Shown here: in pieces, positions 45,559 through 54,720 of the stretch | Layout: each line of letters starts with the position of its first letter | Numbering within the stretch: position 1 is the first letter of the stretch | DNA from: Platerodrilus igneus | Taxonomy: Eukaryota; Arthropoda; Insecta; Coleoptera; Lycidae | NCBI GenBank assembly: GCA_036346225.1 | Contig: JARFIW010001739.1 | Span: forward strand, 12,503,001-12,567,000 | Length of the DNA: 64,000 nt | Direction: 5' to 3' | Program-made: the position numbers and the translations under genes | The notes under the pieces: generated by a model | The model's input: the letters and a program-made list of their open reading frames with translations, nothing else | Told to the model about the DNA's origin: nothing | Database searches by the model: none

Positions 45559-45626
45559 TAAAAGCGTGTCTTAATATGGGCGTTCCAGGTTTCCGTACCT
45601 TAAAAGGATAACTAAAGCCTTTGTAT

Positions 45627-46170
45627 CAGGGGTCCCCAAACTTGTTGCGCCTAGAATGCCAGACCATTTATATTTATATTTATATTTTGAAAGTAAATTT
45701 ATTTCTGAGAATTTTTAATAATACACATAATGTCAAAATAATATTTAATTTCAAAAATATAATTTTAACATTTCAAACTATTGTTTATATTTTTATGTAA
45801 AATAAATTGGCAATGATTCTTAACATTGGCAGCACGTGGATGTTTTTTGTCAAAATAAGCGTTTAACCAGAAATCAAATTGAACATTCTCATAAAAAAAA
45901 ACTTTTCCAAAAAATGAAAACATCATATATCGAAAGATGAACAGTAAAAATATAGCAAAAACAAAAAATAAGTAATAATAACGTTGTCAAAGCACAAATG
46001 TCAAAGAGCACATCATAACAAAGACAAGGACGTAAAATTTGCTAACTATTTTGGTTCAAAAATATTGCAGTAGCTGGCTAAAATTAACGAACATCACCAA
46101 TAATTAATTAATTCTTCTAAAAAAATTTAAATTTCAAGTCAATTGATCTTTGGGATTGCATTTCGCTGAC
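45627..46170. mobile_element. Possible hAT-type non-autonomous fragment
   Basis: CAGGGGTCCCCAAACTT at 45627 looks like a hAT terminal sequence, and AACATTGGCAGCACGTGG near 45823 resembles internal sequence of such elements. No matching right end or 8-bp TSD was found; the mariner at 46173 follows. Confidence 0.3.
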
Positions 46171-46172
46171 TA

Positions 46173-47455
46173 CAAAAGGTGCTCGATATGTATGGAGAAT
46201 ATGTAACAAATACAAAGCTTAAGGTGTGAAAACTTGTTTACTGTTCTTCAAAATATTCTCCACGATGATTGATACACTTTTGCATACGTTGGAAGCAATT
46301 CTCATATCATTTTTTTCATTCCGATTGAGATATCTCCAAAATACAGGGTTTGAAGGCATCAACCGCCTCTTCTGGTGACGAAAATCGTTGTCCACGCAGT
46401 TTGTTCTTCAGGTGTAGGAACACAAAGAAATCACTAGGTGCCAAATCAGGACTAAGACGGATTACCTATCAAGTCAATGTTTTGAGTGTTCAAATAGTCA
46501 CTTATTTGAGCCGATGTGTGAGAGCTCGCATTATCATGATGGAGAATGATTCGGAGTCGTCGGTTTATTTTTCTTATTTCTCCGAAAACTTGTAGCAAAC
46601 AAATAGTTGTAAACCAAGCAGAATTAACTGTTCTACGATCCTCTAAATCAACGGTCGTGACATTTATTCCGAAAAAACAGGAAACCATTTTCTTCGAAAT
46701 ATTTCGAGCAAGGTCAACTTTTGTTGCATTTCGTTCATCTTGGAACACCCATACAATCGACCGATGTGTACTTTCGGATTCATACGAATAAATTCAAGAT
46801 TCCTCACCCGTGTAGATGTTATACACTGCGTTCCATGTACCACAATAATATTTTTTAAGCATTTATTTGCACCAATCGACACGAGTCCTTTTTTGAGCGA
46901 TTGCCAAATTATGTGGGGTCCAACGCACACATAGCTTTTTCACAGCTAAATGTTCATGTAATATCGAATGTATACTAGTCATACTAATGCCTGGGGATGC
47001 CTGAATCTCACGATAAGTCACATGACCATTATGCATTATCTATGCGCACACAGCATGGATGTTTTCTAGCACAACAGCCGATTTTAAACGACCTTATTTA
47101 AATTCATCTGCTATCGAACAACCACCACGACTGAATTCACTATATCAACGACATACAGTGGTTTTAGTTGGAGCTTCTTCCCTAAAAGTCAAAATAAGTT
47201 GATTTAAGCACTGATATGGAGATAATCCACGTCGGAAATCGTAAAAAATCATCGCACGAAAATGTTCACGATTTAATTCCATTTTTAGCCGAGATGAAAT
47301 TTTCAACTCAATCAAAACAAAACAAATAGTGTTCACATGGCAAAATGTTGTAAGTATGTATACTGTCAAAAATGTCAGACTTTAGGTTAAAATCGTGAGA
47401 TCGCACCTAGCAAAATTAGTGTTGTCAGTTCCCGATATATATTGAGCACCTCTCG
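46173..47455 (-). mobile_element. mariner element, complete ends (1,283 bp)
   Basis: Left end CAAAAGGTGCTCGATATGTA and right end, reversed, CGAGAGGTGCTCAATATATA form TIRs with mismatches, each flanked by the dinucleotide TA (46171-46172 and 47456-47457), the mariner target. Length is normal for mariner. It carries one transposase frame on the minus strand, now broken. Confidence 0.93.
46238..47282 (-). pseudogene. mariner transposase (DD34D), frameshifted
   Basis: The start ATG is at 47282-47280 (MELNREHFRAMIFYDFRRGL) and the C-terminus KCINHRGEYFEEQ ends at TAA near 46238, about 348 codons as in intact mariners. Order: helix-turn-helix region; PHIIW/HNLAIAQK block; TGEES near 46810 where the first catalytic Asp of TGDE is Glu and the next Trp codon is TGA; VDLEDRRTVNSAWFTTICL; ILHHDNASSHTSAQISDYL (second Asp, about 46530); PDLAPSDFF (third Asp, about 46440). 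Spacing from second to third Asp is 34 residues. At least three frameshifts and one stop show it is inactive; the ends could still be moved by an active relative. Confidence 0.92.
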
Positions 47456-47487
47456 TATTATTAAAGTGAATAGGAACAGTCTACGTC

Positions 47488-48200
47488 CATCTCCCATCAC
47501 TTTTTCCACATTCACCTCTACCTGCATCTCTACCTCCGCACATTACCTCTATCTCCACCTCCACGCATAATTTAAACACTTTACTTCCACATCCACCTCA
47601 ACACATCACCTTCACCTTCACCTCCACATAACACCTCTACCACCACCTCTTCACATGACCACCACCTTCACACATCACTTCCACACATTATCTCCTCGTT
47701 CACACATCACCTGCCTTCCACCTCTACACACAACCTCCACCTCCACCACCACCTCCCTCCAGGCACCATCTGCACCTCCACCTACAGACTTCAACTCCAC
47801 CTCTACTCTTTACACATTACCTCCCCCTCCTCACACACCCTCAACTTCCACTTTCATACATCACCTATACCTTTGCCTGCACTAACAAGCATTACCTCCT
47901 CCACACATTACATCCACCTCTACCTCCACACATTACTTTCTCCTTCACCTACGTACATCAGTTCCATCTCCATACATCACCTTCATCTCCACAGGTAACC
48001 TCCACACATTACCTCCACCTCTACGCATCACCTCTATCTCCTCACATACCCTCCACCTTCTCACTTCATATCCACCTCCACATATCATCTCCACAGATAT
48101 ACTCCACACATCACCTCCACCTCAACATATCACCTCTATTTCCATACACTAACTCTACTTCCATTTTCATATAACACCTCCACCTTCACAACACATTTCG
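47488..48200. repeat. Pyrimidine-rich minisatellite (CCACCTCCACACATCACCT-like)
   Basis: Roughly 700 bp of variable 18-24 bp units built from CACCTCCACACATCA with TC- and TA-containing variants, very low in G on this strand. The short frames inside (for example at 47655) are repeat products and not genes. Confidence 0.92.
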
Positions 48201-48675
48201 CCTTTCACAAACCGGATTTATGTTTATAGCGTTTAAACTAATTAGTACTTAATTTGAAGGTATTTTCGAAACAATGATCAATACTCACCGATTGTAATTT
48301 AACAACCTTGTTTAGATTAGGTGAACGCGAAATCAATTACTTATCCTTTCTGGTACAATATTCGGATCATGACTACCCATCCATTCTTCTTTACTATAAT
48401 ATTTTCTGCTAGATGCTTTATTGCTGCATATCATACAAATGAACCTCTTCATGGACTTGAATACTCGCCGTACAATATATTCCACGGGGTTGGACCCAGA
48501 ACGGTACTCTATGGAACTCCTCTGCCGAGCAATCTATTTGTGTCTTGGGCGATATTAATTGATCTGTTATTTAGGTAACAACTGATTATGTTCAGAAGTC
48601 TTGGCTTATAGATAATTATGTTCCAAGACGCTGTATTAAATGTGTTCTGTACATCTGTCAAAGTTGGGGTGCTCA
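48201..48675. other. Interval without a supported gene
   Basis: An 85-codon plus-strand frame (48321-48578, text such as GLEYSPYNIFHGVGPR) has no recognisable motif; I cannot support it as a gene. It may be the decayed continuation of the RT scrap to its right. Confidence 0.4.
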
Positions 48676-48912
48676 TTTTCTATCCGACCTTTCGTTGTTA
48701 TCTGTTTTGTTTAAGACACGTTGAATTGCGTGTATCCTGGATCCTCCTTTCTGAAAGCCAAACCGATTATCGTTCGTCCCTCCATTTATTTGAATGAACT
48801 CTTGTAGTGTTTCATAGACCTTGGCAGTTGTGTTTAGTAGACATATCGGCCTATATTTATGTACGCTGTCCGCATCTTTCTTTGATTTAAATATTAAAAT
48901 CAGTTCGAATTC
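48676..48912 (-). pseudogene. Non-LTR RT fragment of another clade (Jockey/R1/I-like)
   Basis: A 78-codon uninterrupted minus-strand stretch reads LILIFKSKKDADSVHKYRPI, CLLNTTAKVYETLQEFIQI, then NRFGFQKGGSRIHAIQRVL. This is the RT block pattern K..YRPI.LLNT..K.YE followed by FGFRKGRST.AI of Jockey/I/R1-type LINEs, clearly different from the RTE copies (which read CENFRTISLTAHVSK). A short deletion seems to have joined the YE block to the FGF block. Only this piece is visible. Confidence 0.7.
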
Positions 48913-50487
48913 TTGTATTTGTCAGAGGACGTATTTTTCATAGAAGTGGGAGATTAACAATCACAACCTTAATTTTGATTGGACATTAATTGTTCATAAT
49001 CGTTAGAAAACACGCAATTTTGTGTCCATTCCAAGCAAGAAAGCTCGCTTTTGCAGTAGGTAGATGCTTATGAAATTTTTATCCCTTGCTCCAAAGGGAT
49101 ACAAAGTCATACAAGAAATTGTAGAGTACAAAGTTAATACTAGGACAATTTTGTATCCTGCTTGGCACGTAGATTGGCTAAGTAAACAAACACCGACACC
49201 GGCCTAAATGTTTACAAATAAAATCTTAAATATGCTTTCGCTCGAGTGCTGAGAAATAAATCCGGATCAAACAGTTCCTGACGTAAATTTTCAAATTATG
49301 TATTCTAAAGAACTCTAATGATTTGGGGTACAGTATCATGAAGGGGTAAAGGTTTGAAACAAGTATATTTTTTGAAGATTTATGATACTCCATAGATAGA
49401 GAACAACGTCAAAATCTAGAGAAATTTTAAGAAGCTATCAAACGGACTATGAAAAGTTTTTACTAAAAGTGTCATGCCTTAACTTGTATAACAGAAATAG
49501 TGAACGTGTAAGTACGAGCAAAGTTTGTATAAGCGGAATCTTTGAGTACTTACCCGTAATACTTCAAATCTAAGCGCTAGCGGCAGGACGAGAAGCTGTC
49601 AACCTTTGGCGGAACTCAAGCGTCAATATTTATATAAGACTATAGCTGCAATCACACTAACCTTTTGGAACTTTCAAGGCACACCACAACACAAAGTACT
49701 TAAATCCTAGTCGCGGTAAACACCATAGATTATATTATATACACGACCTAGTGAAATTGACTTGCAAGCTACATCTTATGCGATAATTGAAGTTAATTTT
49801 AAATATAATTGCAAACGGAACAAAAAGTAATATTAAAAAAATATAGAAAATATAAAGGATTATGTAGAGGAAAATAGCTTTAAAATCTACCCTTACCTAA
49901 AAACGAACCCAGAACTTCAGTTATACGTTTTATTTAAATAGAAATATGCTGTTGCAGATTGTGTACAATAAAATAGTTATGATAATAACAAGGTTTATTC
50001 CTTTTTTTCTCCATTACCACCTCCACCTTACGGGAACAACTTCTTACATTAACAAAAAATTAAGAGTAATAAATATATGTACATGCTCGCACAGAGTAAA
50101 TTCTTATAATGATGGTGTAGACTGTGAAGAAGCTCCATGTTTTGGGTTTCTTTCTGTAGATGGTGTTATTGGTCTATTCTATGGTGGTTGATTCACGATT
50201 GAAGGAAGACGATATCACAATTCCGTGCACAGTAATAACGATTTAAACATCTTTTCTAGTAAATATAGACAGACAACGAAAATCCATTATGTTTACGTTA
50301 ACAAACTAATGAATACATGTCAATTTGTGGAATGCGATAATGACTGTGAATTATTGCTGAAACTCGTAAAATTATAATGGGAAGAAATCGAATAAATTTA
50401 TGATCGCAATAAGTTTTAAACCAACACACCATTAGAGATAAGAACACCCGAAATTGCGGTTGATTGTTACATTGAGGTATGATTTAC
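48913..50487. other. Interval without a recognised feature
   Basis: AT-rich; scattered short frames without motifs. Nothing supported. Confidence 0.55.
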
Positions 50488-50900
50488 ACCTCTTAGAGTG
50501 GAATCGAAATTCGAGAACGATGAAGTATTAAGATTGTTATATAAAAACCGGAATTTAATGAGGAGCGGGCATTTAAGATTTGAACATAGGTTGTTCAACC
50601 TTCTATCATTGATAGATAGTTTCTAAATAGTTTTCTACGGAGCGCAACGACCACATATTTATTGCTCCTATATAAAAACGATAATTAAACTTTGTGCAAG
50701 GTTACCGTTTATTTTAATCTATTACCTCTTAGAATGTAATCGAAATTTGAGAGCGATGATCTATTTAGACTTTCATTATATAAAACCCAAAAATTCATGA
50801 TGAGGAACGGGCATTGAGTGGAATGATAACATATTTATTTATCCAATATAAATGGTAATTGAACTTGATACAAAGTCATTAGCTATTTTAATCTATTAAA
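50488..50900. repeat. Degenerate tandem duplication, period about 236 bp
   Basis: Two adjacent related segments share ACCTCTTAGA.TG.AATCGAAATT (50488 and 50724), GAGGA.CGGGCATT (about 50560 and 50805), CATATTTATT and a closing ATTTTAATCTATTA (about 50711 and 50885). Identity by eye is about 70 percent, with a deletion in the second copy. Confidence 0.65.
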
Positions 50901-51259
50901 AATAAAAGTACTTTTAAAAACTGCTAAAGTATTATACTTCGACATATGAAGCATAATCAAAATAGAAATCTAAGAAATGGATCCAGGAATTTTTCGATGC
51001 AGGATCTTCTAGTTGGAAAAAATCTTTAAACAGCAATTATAATCAAAGACAGATGGTCGTGATGAATACCAGCAAAAATTTGGCACAGGTATAACTTGCA
51101 TTAAACCAGTAGAGACCGAATTTGTATATTATTAAGTAGATTAAGCTAGTATAAGATTTTTGCGTTACTTGTAAATTGATAATTTGTGTAATTTTGAAGT
51201 CAACTTTTGAGATTATTTAAATTACCCATCGTGTGGCATACATATGAAACGTTTTAAGG

Positions 51260-51720
51260 TTTTCTAATTCTCAACAAGGATTATGTAAAGATTGTACTAA
51301 TGTGTAAGTAGTGATGTGATGTTGTTTCTTTCTAAACCTAAGCTGTAAATTGCTTTTGTAAGCTTTCTTTATATCTGTGTGTGTAAGTAGATTTCTTAGA
51401 TAAAAAGTGTAGAAAAAAGATGTTTTTGAATGTATTGAGGATTTTTCATGAGTTATAACTGTGAGGTGGAGATTTCTTTGTTTCATTTCATTTTCCTAAA
51501 GTCCACAGCATATTTATCACTGAGCTGGCAAGAAAAAACTGGCATGTTTGGGTAGGAATTCATATTTTCTATTAAGCTAACATCCATAGCATAATTCCTC
51601 CAACGTTTGGATAGCCGATTTCGTAATATCCATAGCAATACATTCCAAATTTTCTTTAAAACGTAAATTATCATTACACTACGCAACAAACTTTCATGTT
51701 GAGGTCTTGTAGTCCTCGAC
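51260..51720 (-). other. Unrecognised coding remnant
   Basis: Two overlapping minus-strand frames (68 and 71 codons, shifted relative to each other) give protein-like text such as KENLECIAMDITKSAIQTL and THEKSSIHSKTSFFYTFYL. The frames may once have been one gene. I do not recognise the family; no TE signature motif is seen. Confidence 0.3.
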
Positions 51721-51848
51721 AGTTTTCTCTAGATGTAAACGTTTCAACATGATAATTGGCTTGTCAAAACACCATTTCGGCATGCCAAAATATTATTTCA
51801 ACATACCTCCGGCGCCGACCTATCCCATGAATTTACTTCGAACAATAC

Positions 51849-51955
51849 CGGGCTAACCTAACCTAACCTAACTAGGAAATGTTGGTGTAACCTGACATAA
51901 CCAGGAGAGGTTGGACTAACCTAACCTAATCCGACGAGGTTGGAGCTAACCTAAG
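51849..51955. repeat. Short CCTAA (TTAGG-type) run
   Basis: TAACCTAACCTAACCTAACT at about 51853-51872 and shorter TAACCTAACCTAA at about 51916 are interspersed with AGGTTGGA-type sequence. TTAGG is the common insect telomere repeat; three or four units can also arise by chance or from other repeats. Confidence 0.5.
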
Positions 51956-51959
51956 ATGG

Positions 51960-52135
51960 ATAGGGTAAAATTACTCCTCACTAGAATAGGGTGGAATTGC
52001 CACGTAAGGTAAAATTTCCCGTCACCAAAATAGGATGAAATTGTTCCTTAGCATGAAATTGCTTTGTTGAGTGAAATTACACTACCAATATAGGGCGAAA
52101 CCGTCCCATAGGGTAAAATGCACCCGTCAAAATTG
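51960..52135. repeat. Degenerate minisatellite (ATAGGGTGAAATTG units)
   Basis: Phrases like ATAGGGTAAAATT, ATAGGGTGGAATT, ATAGGATGAAATT, TTGAGTGAAATT, ATAGGGCGAAACC recur every 20-25 bp over 175 bp. Confidence 0.75.
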
Positions 52136-52814
52136 ATTTAAAATGGGCTTGCAACTATACAAGAACACGAAGTAGTGAATACAGTAAAGAAGCTAAAGAG
52201 AAAGTTTGCTCAGAATGATTTTTTTGTAAAAATTGGAATCATTTTCTTGCAATTGTAACACTCGGTTACAGAAGATACGATACTGCTTGTATTCTGCTGA
52301 TTTCTAGTGTAAGCCTTTAAACCAAGATCTGAGCAAAATACGTTGTAAGATGGTATGTGATATGCTCGATTCCTGTAATCGTCTTGGAGTGGAAAAATCT
52401 AGTTTTTTACCACTCTTGCAACTATAGTGGTTATGTTTTCATTTAATCTTGCTGAATAAAAAATCTATTTAAGAAATTAATTCGGAAATTATAAATAATT
52501 CTTTATATATTTGATTGCAAAACCCAAACTTTGGTTATAGAACAAATACATAGATCTAGCTCTTATACCATTCTAAAGTATATAATTTTTCTTTCTGTGT
52601 AAGTATTATTATGGTAAATATATTAACCTCGGGAGTTCAGGTTGCGCCTACATAAAAATTAATAAAAGCTTTAAAATTCGCCTCTAACTTTCTTGAAAGC
52701 ATTTTCAGTATATATAAAAAGGAAACGCTATCAGGGTACTAAAATGCTGAGCCTGAAGAAATTAGAAATATTAATTACAGGTTGGTGAGTTAAAAATAAC
52801 ACTAAATTAAAATT
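52136..52814. other. Interval without a recognised feature
   Basis: AT-rich; nothing supported. Confidence 0.55.
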
Positions 52815-53785
52815 TCTCATGATCATTTTGTTTTCGATCTTACTTAAGGTCGGTTTGAAGTAGCTCTAACTTCTTTTCTATTCTGTGCTAATCTAAAAAG
52901 TTCTACATACCCTTCACAACCTAAATTTCTAATAATTTGACTAATATAGCTTGATTCAGGTCTTCCTATTCTCTTCTATGTCTTTTCTATCTACCTGGCA
53001 TTACATAGATATTAGCAACCTGATGGTTGTTGAAGAACTCCAACATGTTTACATGATTCCCATTTATAAGGAAATGAAATATTACCTGGTTATTCCCTCC
53101 AAAAACGCAAAGTGTTAAATTATATGTTATGGTAAGGCTTAAGCAACGAATCGCTACCAACATGCTAACTAATTCTGAGTTATGTCATGGTGGCATTTAG
53201 TTAACTGATTTTTATTTATTTATTTTTGTTTTATTTTCGAAATTACTTAAGGTCTGTTTGACGCAGCTCTAAATTCTTTTCTATTCTGAGCTAGTATAAA
53301 AAGGTCTACATACTCTTCACAACCTAAATCTCTAATAATTTGACTAATATAGCTCTGTCTAGGTCTTCTACTCTATTTTTATTTGGTAGTCTATAATCTA
53401 AAATCTTACTAAATAGTCCCTAATGTTTTTACTGGTGCCCTATCATTCTATCTCTCCTGACCTTTAATTGTTTCCACAAACATAGTTCCTCACCTACTAG
53501 CTTGGGCTATTCTAGCTACTATATCCCTTTTGCTACGTCCGTTCTTTGTAATGATACTACCTAAATAGCAAAATTCATCTACCTCCTCTAACTTGGTATT
53601 ACATATTTTTAATTTTGGTTTAGAACTAAGCTGTAACTCACTTGTCATTATCTTTGTCTTTCCCGAATTAATTCTCATACTATAGTTACTCTTCAGAAAG
53701 TACTTTACTATTAATCAAGTTTGACAACGTAAAACAAAAACAAGAACCCATATTTAAAGTTATCCATTACTTATTTCTTATTATT
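52815..53785 (-). mobile_element. Internally deleted RTE derivative, copy E
   Basis: On the minus strand: foreign lead sequence (53785 to about 53690), then RTE ORF sequence of the copy-D family (INSGKTKIMTSELQLSSKPK, VDEFCYLGSIIT, ARIAQAS). A deletion joint at about 53495 leads into WKQLKVRRDRMIGHQ, then ORF end, A-rich tail (about 53225), the linker with CTCCAACATGTTTACATG, and a second 3' end finishing near 52818. The same deletion, lead and linker occur in copy F. It cannot encode RT and must have been copied by a full-length relative. Confidence 0.8.
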
Positions 53786-54049
53786 TAAATTTCAGTGCAA
53801 TTGTTTCTTTTTACATTGACCTCTTAAGGGATACTAAAAGCTACATCATTCTCTATTATTTTTATTGTAAGTTGTTATCAAATATTAAAATTGCATTAAA
53901 ATGTGCATTAAAAGCAGAGATGCGATAAATAATGCATATACTTTTTATTCCGACCGAAATCGGAAAGATACGGAAACATATACATTTAATAATTATAAGG
54001 GTAGGAACTCCCAGTACATAAACTATGAATAAAAATATATTCTTTTATT
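53786..54049. other. Interval without a recognised feature
   Basis: AT-rich, no motif supported. Confidence 0.5.
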
Positions 54050-54720
54050 TTTAAATACTAACGCAGACAAATTATATACAGTTAAAGCATTTTACAAAAA
54101 TCAGGATAATTCAGTTTTGCTCGACACCGGATCTTACTACAATATCGCTTCAAAAAAATTTTTCAATGACATTTCAGTACATTACATGTGATTTTCCAAT
54201 GCTCCACCCGAAGGTACTACATTGACCAGGAAGCGAGTTTTTTTTTTACCTGGAAAATTTTGAATTTTGCCGAATCCTTGCTGTTCCAAGCAAGGTAGGG
54301 ATCTTTAACGTGCGTGACAACACTCACACACGGGACCTACATTTTACCTCTCATCCGAACGAGGGTGTATTTTTGCGAAAAATGCTCGCCTAACATTTTT
54401 CAAGCGGACCGTGTCGGGATTCGAACCCGGGACCTAGGGCGTAGTAGTCACACACATACCACTACGCCACGGAGCCGCCCGACATTTCAGTACACCCGCA
54501 AACGAATATAGGAATCAAAACAGCAGACAATCGGAACCTACCAGTCTTAGCAAATCCAATATAACCATTAATTTAGAGGGACAAAATACTACAATACCTA
54601 CATTAGTCATCAGAGACCTACCTGTACCTCTTATTTTAGGCTTGAAGTTTTTAGAAGAAAATGAAGTCATTTTGAATTTTCAAAAGAGGGCGATAAGTTT
54701 TGCAAACACAAGAACTAATC
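54050..54720 (+). pseudogene. Gypsy/Ty3-type retroviral-like protease region, split by a SINE
   Basis: The left part (to 54180) contains the aspartic protease motif SVLLDTGSYYN (active-site DTG at about 54123). The right part (from 54495) contains LVIRDLPVPLILGLKFLEEN (about 54603-54662), the flap/second-half block with ILG typical of this protease family. A SINE (54182-54480) plus its 14-bp duplication interrupts the gene, and one stop lies near 54563 (TAA). The enzyme would process the gag-pol polyprotein. Neither integrase, RT nor LTRs are recognised around it, though an ORF of 64 codons at 54760-54954 may continue the same polyprotein. Confidence 0.75.
54182..54480 (-). mobile_element. 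tRNA-derived SINE, copy S6, full length with perfect TSD
   Basis: 299 bp on the minus strand: GGGCGGCTCCGTGGCGTAGT (A box region), B box GGGTTCGAATCCC, core GTGTGAGTGTTGTCACGCAC and GTTAAAGATCCC, body CAGCAAGGATTCGGCAAAAT, 3' end ...CACATGTAA. Flanked by the 14-bp TSD GACATTTCAGTACA (54168-54181 and 54481-54494). It is the best copy to define the family: intact A and B boxes and sharp ends. Confidence 0.95.

Noticed and set aside
47655..47885. 76-codon frame rich in Thr, His and Pro.
   Set aside because: Product of the CCACCT-type minisatellite.
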